A stretch of DNA of 64,000 nucleotides from JALORV01 sp963754065 (GTDB taxonomy: Bacteria; Pseudomonadota; Gammaproteobacteria; Burkholderiales; Burkholderiaceae_F): assembly GCA_963754065.1 (NCBI GenBank), contig CAVWFH010000020.1, forward strand, positions 144,127 through 208,126. Direction: 5' to 3'. Both the position numbers and the translations under genes were made by a program. The notes under the pieces were generated by a model. That model had not been told where the DNA came from. It made no database searches and saw only the letters and a program-made list of their open reading frames with translations. Shown piece by piece: positions 51,944 through 61,989 of the stretch; the first letter of the stretch is position 1; every line of letters begins with the position of its first letter.

Positions 51944-54900
51944 TGTTCTCGCGCTTCTTCATCGAGCGGCCGGTGTTCGCGGCCGTCATTTCCATCATCA
52001 TCGTGCTCGCCGGCCTGGTGGCCATGCGCGCGCTGCCTATCGAGCAGTACCCGACGATCATGCCGGTCCAGGTGACCGTCAACACCATGTATGCCGGTGC
52101 CGATTCGCAGACCGTGGCCGAGTCGGTCGCTGCGCCGATCGAGGCGCAGATCAACGGCGTCGACAACATGCTGTACATGACGTCGAGCAGCTCATCGACG
52201 GGGCAGCTGACGCTGACCGTCTTCTTCTCGCTCGACACCGATCCGGATATCGCGCAGGTGCAGGTGCAGAATCGCGTCAACCTCGCGCTGCCCCAGTTGC
52301 CCACAGCGGTCCAGCAGAACGGCGTGCAGGTACAGAAGAAGTCCTCGTCGATCATGATGCTGATCGCGGTGAAGGGCCCGGCGGAACGCTACACGTCGGA
52401 CTACATCGCCAACTACGCCAACGTCTATGTGCTGGATGCGCTGAAGCGCGTCCAGGGTGCCGGCCAGGCGCAGATCCTCGGCGTGCCGGACCAGGCGATG
52501 CGCATCTGGATGAACCCGGACCGCATGGCCTCGCTTGGCATCACGACGAGCGACATCCAGCAGGCGGTGCAGTCGCAGAACGCGCTCTTCGGCGCGGGCC
52601 AGATCGGCCAGCAGCCGACGCAGGCTCCGGTCGAGCTCAGTTTTCCGGTGGTGACGCAACGGCCGTTCACCGAGCCCGTCGCAGTACGAGAACATGATCC
52701 TGCGTGCCAACAGCCCGGGCAGCGCGATCGTGCGCCTGAAGGATGTTGCGCGCGCCGAGGTGGGGCTCAAGAGCTACATCGTCGATTCCAAGCTCAACGG
52801 GGTGCCGGCGACCTACATCGCCGTCTACCAGCAGTCCGGTGCCAACGCTCTGGAAGTATCCGACGGTGTGCGCGCTGCGCTCGACCAGATGAAGCCGACG
52901 TTTCCGCCGGGCATCGAGGCGGTCATCGCGCTCGACACGACCGACTTCGTGCGGCTGTCGATCAAGGAAGTCATCAAGACGCTGTTCGAGGCCGTGGTGC
53001 TGGTGGTGCTGGTCGTCTATCTCTTCCTGCAGAGCTTCCGCGCGACCTTCATCTGCATCATCGCCGTGTTCGTGGCACTGGTGGGAGCCTTCAGCGGCAT
53101 GTACGCGCTGGGCTTTTCACTCAACCTGCTGACGCTCTTCGGACTGATCCTGGCAATCGGCATGGTGATCGACGATGCGATCGTCGTCGTCGAGAACGTC
53201 GACCGCAACATGCACGAGCACGGCCTGTCGCCGAGGGACGCGGCGATCCGCTCGATGGAGGAAGTGTCCGGACCGGTCGTGGCCGTCGTGCTGGTGCTGT
53301 GCGCCGTGTTCGTGCCGGCGGCATTTCTGCCCGGCACCACGGGACAGCTCTACAAGCAGTTCGCGATCACCATCGTCGTCTCCGTCACGATTTCCGGCTT
53401 TGTCGCGCTGACGCTGACCCCGGCAATGTGCGCACTGATGCTGAAGAAGGAGGAGCTCCGTAGGACCGGCTTCTTCGGCTGGTTCAACCGCAAGTTCCAG
53501 AAGCTCACCGACGCCTATGGGCGCCTCGTGATGCTGACGATCCGACGTGCGGGAATTGCACTGGCGTTGCTCGCGGTGTTCATCGGCGCGATCGTCGCAT
53601 TGTTCAAGACGACGCCGACCAGCTTCGTGCCGCTGGAAGACCAGGGCTACGTGCTGGCCGCGATCATCATGCCGGACGCGGCCAGCCTCGATCGCACGGT
53701 GAAGATCGGTGATGAAGTCGACCGGATCTTCGGGGAGACGCCCGGTGTGCTCAACCGCAGCGTCATCAACGGCTACAGCATCATCGACCAGGGCTTCAAG
53801 ACGAACTCCTCGACGCTGTTCATCACGCTGAAGGATTTCGAGGAACGTTACAAGTCGATCGCCAACGCCCGCGTCGAGAATCCGCGAACGATCCTGATCG
53901 ACGTCTACAAGAAATCGTTCGGCATCAATGAAGCCCTGGTCCTTCCGATTGCGCCACCGGCAATCCCCGGCATCGGCACCACCGGCGGTTTCGAGTTCTG
54001 GATCCAGTCGACCGGCGGCGGCGATCCCGGCCAGCTCGACGCGCTCACGCAGCAGTTCCTGAAGGCGGCGAAGGCGCGGCCCGAGCTGACCGGGCTCAAC
54101 ACCACGTTCCGCGCGAATACCCGGCAACTGAAGGTCGATGTCAATCGCGACAAGGCCACACTGCTCGGCGTACAGGTGCAGGACGTGTACAGCGCGATCC
54201 AGGCCCAGTTCGGGTCGCTGATCGTCAGCCAGTTCAACCAGTACAGCCGCTCGTGGTTCGTGATCCTGCAGTCCGACGCGCGCTACCGGTTGACGCCGGA
54301 GGACATCACCAGGCTTTACACCCGCAACCAGCACGGACAGATGGTGCCCCTGACGGCGCTGGTCACGACGAGCTACGTCACAGGCCCTGACCTGATGCCG
54401 CATTTCAACGGCCTGCCGGCCGCCAAGATCATCGGCAGCCAGGCGCCCGGGTTCAGCTCCGGGCAGGCGATCGCGGCAATGGAGGACGTGGCAAAGCAGG
54501 TGCTGCCGGACGGCTACCAGTTCGCATGGTCCGGCCTGGCGTACGACGAGAAGCGTGCGGGCGGCACGTCGACGATCGCGTTCCTGTTTGGATTGATCTT
54601 CGTGTTCCTCGTGCTCGCGGCGCAGTACGAGTCGTGGACGCTGCCGGGCGCCGTGATGACGGCGGTGCCTTTCGGCGTGCTCGGCGCGCTGGTCTTCAAC
54701 TGGATGCGCGGCCTCGACAACGACGTGTACTTCCAGATCGGTCTGCTGGTACTGATCGGACTCGGTGCCAAGAATGCCGTGCTACGCGTATCCGCGGCCG
54801 TTGAACTGCGCCAGGAGGGCAAGTCGATCATCGACGCGACGATGCTGGCGGGCGAACGTCGGCTGCGCCCGATCATCATGACCTCGCTCGCGTTTGCATT

Positions 54901-55123
54901 CGGCGTGCTGCCGCTGGCGCTGGCGCTCGGTGCCGGGGCCAATGCGCGGCATTCGATCGGCACCGGCATCATCGGCGGCATGCTGGGCGAGACCACGCTC
55001 GCGATGCTGTACGTGCCGCTGTTCTTCTACCTGTTCGCGCGGATGAACGAGAAGCGCAGCGAGAAGGCCGCGGCCGCGTCGGTGGCCGGACCGCCGGTCA
55101 CCGACGCGCGGGGATCCGAATGA
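51943..55123 (+). CDS. RND multidrug efflux permease (one +1 frameshift near 52675)
   Basis: HAE1-family pump of about 1060 residues. The first 245 residues (FFIERPVFAAVISIIIVLAG, then QVTVNTMYAGADSQTV and ending RPFTEP) are in one frame; the remainder from SQYENMILRANSPGS is in the next frame and is intact to the end, with TM4 motif LAIGMVIDDAIVVVENV. One extra base near 52675-52678 (GAGCCCGTCGCAG) explains the break. Both parts match the family continuously, so one gene is annotated. The second part alone lacks the first transmembrane helix and porter subdomain PN1. TGATG overlap with the adaptor. Confidence 0.85.
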
Positions 55124-56559
55124 AGCGCGCCCTGCTGTTTCTCGTTGCAGGGGTGGCGGGCTGCGCGATGGGCCCGGACTATCGCCGGCCGCAGGTGCAG
55201 GTTCCCGCGGCCTACGAGTACCTGCCGAAGGACGTCGCCGACACGATCAACACCGCATGGTGGCAGCAGTTCGGGGATCCAGTGCTGGACCGGCTGATCG
55301 CGGAGGCGCTCGCCAACAACCGGAACGTCAAGCAGGCCGCCGCGAATGTGCAGCAGGCCGCCGCCTTGCTCACTGAAACGCAATCGCAGTTCTATCCGCA
55401 GGTCGGCTATGACGCGGGCGGCACGCGCCAGCAGTTCTCGACCGACTTCCTGCCGAACCGGTCGAGCACCTCACGCACGCAGTCGACGTACAGTGTCGTC
55501 GGCAGCGCCAGCTGGGAGATCGACCTGTGGGGTCGCATCCGGCGCCAGACCGAGTCGGCACAGGCGAATCTGCTGGCGACCGAGGAGGCGCGACGCGGTG
55601 TGATCCTTTCGCTGGTGGCGCAGGTCGCCAACGATTACCTGACGCTGCGCGCCCTCGACGAGCAACTCGAGGTTGCGCGGAAAACACTCGCCACCTACAA
55701 CGAATCGCTGAGGCTCTTCGAGTTGCAGTTCAAGTACGGGGTTGTGTCACAGATGACCGTGGCGCAGGCGAAATCGCAATCGCAGACGGCGGCGGCGCAG
55801 ATTCCGGCCATCGAGCAGCAGATCGTCAACACCGAGAATGCCCTTTGCATCCTGCTCGGGCGCAATCCGGGGCGCATCGAACGCGGCAAAGCCGTCGCCG
55901 ATCTGAAAACACCGCAGACACCGTCAGAGCTGCCGTCCCAGTTGCTGGAGCGCCGGCCCGACATCGTGCAGGCGGAGCAGCAGCTCGTGGCAGCGAATGC
56001 GCAGATCGGTGCCGCCAAGGCGCTTTACTTCCCGACAATTTCGCTGACGGGCGCGCTCGGCAGTGTCAGCGGGGACCTGTCGAACCTCTTTACCGGGCCA
56101 ACGCGCGTCTGGAGCTACGGCGGCAGCCTGCTCGGCCCCATTTTCACCGGCGGTGCGGTGACCGGGCAGGTCAGGCAAGCCGAGGGCGCGCAGCAGGCAG
56201 CGCTCTACAACTACGAGAAGACGGTGCAGGGCGCATTTGCGGATGTCGAGAACGCACTGATCGCACAGCAGAAGACCCGCCAGAAACTCGAAGCGCAGCA
56301 AGGCCTGGTGAATGCACTCAGCGATTACTCCCGTCTGGCACGCCTGCAGTTCGACGGCGGCTATGTGCCGTTCTCGACGGTGCTGCAGGCGGACCAGCAA
56401 CTGTTTCCGGCCCAGCTGACCCTGGCGCAGGACCGGGCGCAGGTCTTCAGCGCGGCGGTCAGCGTCTATCAATCGCTCGGCGGCGGCTGGGTCACGCTGG
56501 CCGAAGACATGACGGTCCCGACATCGGTGGTTGATGCAAACAGTGCGAAACGTCCGTAA
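55120..56559 (+). CDS. outer-membrane efflux channel, OprM/NodT-type lipoprotein
   Basis: 479-residue TolC-like channel. Lipobox in LFLVAGVAGC, the diagnostic MGPDYRRPQV, then WWQQFGDPVLDRLIAEAL, two alternating coiled-coil/beta regions, and LLERRPDIVQAEQQLVAANAQ as in NodT proteins. ATGA overlap with the pump completes a three-gene tripartite efflux operon with the adaptor and pump. Confidence 0.93.
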   Translation: MKRALLFLVAGVAGCAMGPDYRRPQVQVPAAYEYLPKDVADTINTAWWQQFGDPVLDRLIAEALANNRNVKQAAANVQQAAALLTETQSQFYPQVGYDAGGTRQQFSTDFLPNRSSTSRTQSTYSVVGSASWEIDLWGRIRRQTESAQANLLATEEARRGVILSLVAQVANDYLTLRALDEQLEVARKTLATYNESLRLFELQFKYGVVSQMTVAQAKSQSQTAAAQIPAIEQQIVNTENALCILLGRNPGRIERGKAVADLKTPQTPSELPSQLLERRPDIVQAEQQLVAANAQIGAAKALYFPTISLTGALGSVSGDLSNLFTGPTRVWSYGGSLLGPIFTGGAVTGQVRQAEGAQQAALYNYEKTVQGAFADVENALIAQQKTRQKLEAQQGLVNALSDYSRLARLQFDGGYVPFSTVLQADQQLFPAQLTLAQDRAQVFSAAVSVYQSLGGGWVTLAEDMTVPTSVVDANSAKRP

Positions 56560-56589
56560 AACCCTCTTACTGGACAGGAGAGTCGACGA

Positions 56590-57081
56590 ATGAAGCAGGC
56601 GATGAGTTTGAAGTGGGGTGCAGCGTCCCGCGGCGGGCTGGCGGCCTTGTCAGCTGTCGTCTTGATGTCCACCGTGGCCGAGGCGCAGGCGGCGATCTTC
56701 CTCGCGCGTCGGGTCATCGGCCGCGTCGAGACCATGTCGCAGCAGTCCCCGCAGGCGAGCGGTGCCAGCTATGACTCCGCGGCAGTGATGCTGGAAGCCC
56801 CGGCGCAGAAGGTCTTTGCCACGGCGGTCGACGCGCTGAAGCGTGCGCAGGCCCAGGGCATCACGGTCACGCGCGTCGATACCACCGAAATGCTGGTGCA
56901 GTTCACCAACGGACAGCAGATCGCCGGCATGAAGATCAGTTCGCTCGGCGACAAGCTGTCGCACATGCTGATCACGTCGGCGCACGCAGGCTCGCAGCCC
57001 AATGCGGCCGCGCTGGTGTCCGACAGCGTGCTGCGCGTGTGCAGCGAGATGAAGGTCGAGTGCTCGCGGGCACGGCCGTAG
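56590..57081 (+). CDS. exported protein of unknown function after the efflux operon
   Basis: 163 residues, not recognised. A signal peptide (GLAALSAVVLMSTVAEAQAA) precedes one alpha/beta domain (LEAPAQKVFATAVDALKRAQ, TTEMLVQFTNGQQIAG) and ends with two cysteines (RVCSEMKVECSRARP). ATG follows ACAGGAGAG. It begins 30 bases after the channel gene and may be co-transcribed; no motif links it to efflux. Confidence 0.7.
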   Translation: MKQAMSLKWGAASRGGLAALSAVVLMSTVAEAQAAIFLARRVIGRVETMSQQSPQASGASYDSAAVMLEAPAQKVFATAVDALKRAQAQGITVTRVDTTEMLVQFTNGQQIAGMKISSLGDKLSHMLITSAHAGSQPNAAALVSDSVLRVCSEMKVECSRARP

Positions 57082-57154
57082 AGCGTCGAGTGGCTGCCGT
57101 CCGGCCGGCACCGCACATCCATCGGTTCGAAGTCTTCTGTTAAGGAGCCCTCCA

Positions 57155-57724
57155 ATGACTGACGTCGACAAGGCAATCGCCACGCAACTCGCGAATATCG
57201 AAAAGCGGACCGGCAAGTCGTTGGCCGAACTCGCTGCCATCGTGAAGCGCAGCGGGATCGAAAAGCACGGCGAGCTGGTCACGATGCTCAAGACCACGCT
57301 CGGCATGGGCCACGGCGATGCCAACACGCTGGTCCACACGGTACGCAAGTCGGCCGGGCCGGGTGCGGCACAAGGCGCATCAGTCGGCGAAGTGCTCGAC
57401 GGCTTGTACACCGGACCGAAAGTGACGCTGCGACCGATCCACGACAAGCTGATGGCGGCGATCCGCAAGTTCGGGGAATTCGAGGAGTCTCCGAAGAAGA
57501 CCTACGTCAGTTATCGGCGTAAGAAGCAGTTCGCAACAATCGGGCCTGCCACCAATACGCGGGTCGAGGTCGGTCTCAACATGAAGGGCGTGAAGTCCAC
57601 CGCGCGGCTGGAAGAGCTGCCGGCCGGGCAGATGTGCAGTTACCGGGTCAAGCTCACCGACCCCGCGCAGGTGGACGCAGAACTGATCGCCTGGGTGAAG
57701 ACGGCCTACGACGCCGCCGGGTGA
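57155..57724 (+). CDS. DUF4287/DUF5655-type cytoplasmic protein
   Basis: 189 residues. The N-terminal ~60 residues (TGKSLAELAAIVKRSGIEKH, GMGHGDANTLVHTVR) match DUF4287, and the C-terminal half (IHDKLMAAIRKFGEFEESPKKT, TNTRVEVGLNMKG, WVKTAYDAAG) matches DUF5655. No signal or catalytic motif. ATG preceded by AAGGAG. The role is unknown; the two domains often occur together. Confidence 0.85.
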   Translation: MTDVDKAIATQLANIEKRTGKSLAELAAIVKRSGIEKHGELVTMLKTTLGMGHGDANTLVHTVRKSAGPGAAQGASVGEVLDGLYTGPKVTLRPIHDKLMAAIRKFGEFEESPKKTYVSYRRKKQFATIGPATNTRVEVGLNMKGVKSTARLEELPAGQMCSYRVKLTDPAQVDAELIAWVKTAYDAAG

Positions 57725-57799
57725 CCGGGGCGGAAGCAGGGCAAGAAGGTCTCGGCCGTCGCGGAAGCGACGACAGGCCGGCAGGGACCGCCGCGAGAT

Positions 57800-59335
57800 C
57801 TACCACGTGTACTGCACCGTGTACCGCACGACCACTTCGCCCTCCGGGGCCACGGCGACCGGAAACACAATCGTGCGGGCGTCCTCCTTGCGGTACTCGT
57901 GCGACTTCGAGCTGATGCTCCAGCTGACCCAGCGGTAGAGGTTCTCCTTCACCATCACCTCGACGCGCTCTTTCTTCTGGTTGCGCAGGCGAACCTCGAT
58001 CTCTTCCGTCATCGTCCTGCGCGACGTGTCGACGCGGAAGTCGAGCTGGCGGCGCTCGCCGACGACGTCGAAGGCCGAGCCGAGCTTGAGCAGCACCTTT
58101 TCGTTGCGCGGCGTGTGGTCGATTGCGTCCTCCCCGATGAACTCCAGCGTCTGGTCGGCGGAATCGAGCTTGGACACGCGCACGCGCCCCGCCGGCAGCG
58201 GCATGCCCATGCCGTTCGCTTCGGCGTTGGCAAACTGCAGGTAGACGTCGACCTTGCGGTTGCTCTGCACGCCGTAGTTGCGATCGGTCGCGGGCGACGA
58301 CAGGAAGCTGTGTTGGCCGCCCGGCGCGCCGTAGTAGACCAACAGCTTTTCGCACGGCACGCGGCGAGCGGCCGGGAACAACTCAATCTGCTTGGTCGAG
58401 TTGTCGGGCAGGGTGGTGGTGCGGCCCAGCGTGTACAGGTGGTACTCGAAGAAAGATTTCTCGACGAAGCCGTTGGACTTCTCCTCGCTTCTCAGTGACT
58501 TGCTGAGCGACGCCGGAACCTGGGCCGCACCGACCGCGGTGGCGCGATGCACATCGCCAGCGACCAGCTTGAGCCGGGCGTCGGCGTAACCGGCGCCCGA
58601 CTGGTTGATGATGCTGACCCACGCGCCGATGTCCATGCGACAGGCGTTCGCATTCGCTCCTTCCGCGTAGGTGACGTTGTAGTCCGACCACCAGGTCATG
58701 CCCTGCGTCTGGTACGACACGCGCGTGCGGTGAGTTCCGGAACGCTGCGCGGCAACGTCCCACACCAGCGTAGGCCGCGTGATAAGTCCGCCGGGCAGGG
58801 CGGGGAGCTTCACGCCGGCATTGTGCGGAACCATCTGCACGGTCCCGTCGTCACGTCGCAACACGAGCCCGCCCTGCGTTGACAGCAGAGTGCCATTGAA
58901 CGTTTCGGTCGCCTGCCCACGCACCTGCTCCACCGTGATCGGCCGGTCGATGTACTTCTGCAGCAGTTTGTCGGAACTGACGAGATCGAACTGGTAGTTC
59001 TGCTCGAGTACCGTGGTGCCTTTGCCGTCCGTGAGCGACTCGAACACGACGGTGGTCGGGTCGATCAGTGCCGCCACGTCCGTGAAGCGCACGGCGTTGC
59101 GTCCCTTGCTGAAGTCGAGGTCCCGCTCCTGGCGAATAACGGCATAACCCGGAACCGCACCCCGGCCCGGGGTGCGATAGAGGTCGGGCGATACGGCGCC
59201 CGGGGCCGCGTGGCTGTAGATGGTCAGCGCAGTTCCAGGCGATGGCGGAAGGCCTGAACCGGGTGTTCCGGCTACGCTGGCGCCGGCCACGGCGGCGGCC
59301 ACGGAGGACTTGGCAAGCAGGCTGAGAGTCGACAC
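57800..59335 (-). CDS. DUF4139 domain-containing exported protein
   Basis: 511-residue predicted exported protein. Signal-like N-terminus (LSLLAKSSVAAAVAGASVAG), then beta-rich domains typical of DUF4139 (VSYQTQGMTWWSDYNVTY, ADARLKLVAGDVHRA) and a C-terminal beta sandwich ending VVVRYTVQYTW. GTG start with CAGGAG six bases upstream. Divergent from the permease at 59484. Bacterial members are uncharacterised, probably envelope proteins. Confidence 0.85.
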   Translation of the reverse strand: MSTLSLLAKSSVAAAVAGASVAGTPGSGLPPSPGTALTIYSHAAPGAVSPDLYRTPGRGAVPGYAVIRQERDLDFSKGRNAVRFTDVAALIDPTTVVFESLTDGKGTTVLEQNYQFDLVSSDKLLQKYIDRPITVEQVRGQATETFNGTLLSTQGGLVLRRDDGTVQMVPHNAGVKLPALPGGLITRPTLVWDVAAQRSGTHRTRVSYQTQGMTWWSDYNVTYAEGANANACRMDIGAWVSIINQSGAGYADARLKLVAGDVHRATAVGAAQVPASLSKSLRSEEKSNGFVEKSFFEYHLYTLGRTTTLPDNSTKQIELFPAARRVPCEKLLVYYGAPGGQHSFLSSPATDRNYGVQSNRKVDVYLQFANAEANGMGMPLPAGRVRVSKLDSADQTLEFIGEDAIDHTPRNEKVLLKLGSAFDVVGERRQLDFRVDTSRRTMTEEIEVRLRNQKKERVEVMVKENLYRWVSWSISSKSHEYRKEDARTIVFPVAVAPEGEVVVRYTVQYTW

Positions 59336-59483
59336 GGGGGTCTCCTGTCGTGATGGACCCGTGTGTCAACGTGCGGGCCAGTCGAATGGGGTTAACACGG
59401 TGCGGCGTGTCCGCCGGGGGCTCCGGGCGCAATGTCATACTCACCGCCGCCATGATTCCTGCTCTCATAGAGTCACCTGTCGG

Positions 59484-61989
59484 ATGAACCTGCCCCGCCT
59501 GCTTCGGCAATCCCTGCGCATGACCGCCCGCGACTGGCGCGCCGGCGAGCTGCGCCTGCTGGCTATGGCACTGGTGATTGCGGTGGCTGCGGTGACGAGC
59601 GTGGGATTCTTCGTCGATCGCATCCGCCTCGGCCTGGAGCGTGATGCGGCCCAGTTGCTCGGCGCGGACCTGGTGCTGAGTGCGGACCAGCCTATTACCG
59701 AAGCGCTGCGCGCACGTGCGCATGGCGCGGGCCTGCAGACCGCGGAAACGGTCACGTTTCCGAGCATGGCCCTGAATGCGGGCGACCCCGACCGCAATGC
59801 GCTTGCCGCCGTGAAGGCCGTCTCCGAGGGCTATCCGCTGCGCGGCATGCTGCGGCTGAGCGACGCGCCGGGTGGCGAGGAAACGGCAGCGCGTGCAGTG
59901 CCTCCCATGGGTGCAGCCTGGGTCGACGCACAACTGCTGCAGGCGATCGGTGCTCGTCCCGGTGACAACCTCAAGCTCGGAGAGAAGTTCTTCCGCATCG
60001 ACCGCGTGATCGTCATCGAGCCTGATCGCGGCGCGGGCTTCATCAACTTCGCGCCGCGCGTAATGATCAATCTGGCCGACCTGCCGGCCACGGAACTGAT
60101 TACCACAGGCAGCCGCGTGACCTATCGCCTGCTGGCCGCGGGCGAACGCACGACCGTGCGCGCCTTCGCAACGGTGCTCGGTCGTGACCTGCCGCGCGGG
60201 CAGCGGATCGAGTCACTCGAGTCCGGCCGGCCGGAAATGCAGCGCACGCTCGAAAGGGCGCAACGTTTTCTCGCCCTGGTGGCACTGCTGGCGGCAATGA
60301 TCGCCGCCGTCGCGGTGGCGGCGGCGGCGCGGCGCTTTTCGCAGCGGCATCTCGACTCATGCGCGATGATGCGATGTCTGGGCCTGGCGCAGTCCGACAT
60401 CTTCTGGCTCTTCGCACTGGAGTTCGTGTTTGTCGGTATCGCGGCGTGCGCAGTGGGCATGCTGCTCGGCTATGCGGCGCATTTCGCGCTCCTATACGCA
60501 CTGGGATCGCTGATCAAGACCTCGCTGCCCTTGCCGTCCGCGCTGCCTGCGGTGCAGGGCTGGGCGGTGGGCCTGGTGTTGTTGATGGGCTTTGCGCTGC
60601 CGCCGCTGGCACAACTGCGGGCAGTACCGCCGCTGCGCGTGCTGCGCAAGGACATCGGGCTGCCGAGCGGGCGCAGCAGTCTCGGCTATCTGGTTGGGCT
60701 GGTCGGTTTCCTGTTGCTGCTGCTGTGGTCGTCGAACGACCTCAAGGTGGGCGCCGTCACTGCGGGAGGGTTTGCAGGCGGACTGCTCGTGTTTGCGCTC
60801 GCGGCGTGGGGCGTTCTGCAGCTGCTGTCACCGCTGCGATCGATCACGGGGCGGCTTGGCATCTCGTGGCGCTTTGCTATCGCCGCCGTGCAGCGGCGTC
60901 CGGTGGCGACCATCGTGCAACTGGTGTCGCTGGCGGTCGGCCTGATGGCGCTGCTGCTGCTGACCGTGACGCGTACCGATCTGGTGAGCGCGTGGCGCAA
61001 CGCGGCGCCGCCCGATGCGCCGAATCGCTTCGTGATCAATGTCCAGCCCGACCAGGTCGCCGGTGTCGCACAACGGCTGAAGGACGGCGGCATCGACGCC
61101 GAACTGCATCCGATGATCCGAGGCCGGCTCGTCAAGCTCAATGGCAAGCCGGTCGGTCCCGAGAACTACACCGATGATCGCGCGCAGCGGCTGGTCGACC
61201 GAGAATTCAATATTTCCTACACCGCCGAAGCGCCCAGCCACAACCCGATTACTGCTGGCACCTGGTTCAAGGACGGCAGCGAGGAACTGTCGATCGAGGA
61301 GGGCATTGCGAAGACCCTCGGCATCAAGCTCGGCGATGAGCTGACCTTCGATATCGCCGGCCAGACCGTCAACGCGCGTGCCACGAGCCTGCGCAAGGTC
61401 AACTGGGATTCGATGCGCGCCAACTTCTTCGTGCTGATGCCGCCCGCGCTGCTGGACGGGCAAGCCGGCCAGCTTCATCACCGCCTTTCACCTGCCCGAT
61501 CGTCAGAGCGGACTGACGGGCGACCTGCTGCGCGAGTTCCCGAACCTGACCGTGATCGACACCAGCGCGGTGTTCCGCCAGGTCCAGGCGGTACTCGACC
61601 AGGTCATCGCGGCGGTGGAGTTCCTCTTCATCTTCACGCTCGCCGCGGGCGTGCTGGTCCTGTACGCGGCGCTGGCGTCGAGCCGCGACGAGCGCGTCCG
61701 CGAGGCGGGATTGCTGCGGGCGCTGGGCGCCTCGCGCCAACAGCTGTCGCGCGCACAACTGGCCGAGCTTGCGTGCATCGGTGCGCTGGCCGGCTTGCTG
61801 GCGGCGATCGGCGCGAGCGCGATCGGCTGGGCATTGGCGAGGTTCGCCTTCGAGTTCGACTACACGATCTCGCCGTGGGTGTTTGCGCTCGGCATCGGCG
61901 GCGGCGCGCTGTGCGCATTGGCCGGCGGGTATCTCGGGCTGCGGGGCGTCTTGAAGACGCCACCGCTGGCGACACTGCGTGAAGCGTAG
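59484..61989 (+). CDS. FtsX-family ABC transporter permease (YbbP-like; one +1 frameshift near 61461)
   Basis: Large inner-membrane permease of about 835 residues with four N-terminal-half and further C-terminal transmembrane helices and large periplasmic domains (RDWRAGELRLLAMALVIAV; DLVLSADQPITEALRARA). The frame is intact up to PPALLDG, then continues one base later as PASFITAFHLPDRQ through LTVIDTSAVFRQV and the last transmembrane block to TAG 61987-61989. One extra base near 61458-61463 (GACGGGCAAG) explains it. No ATPase gene is nearby, unlike ybbA-ybbP; it may use one elsewhere. Immediately followed by the next ATG. Confidence 0.85.
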
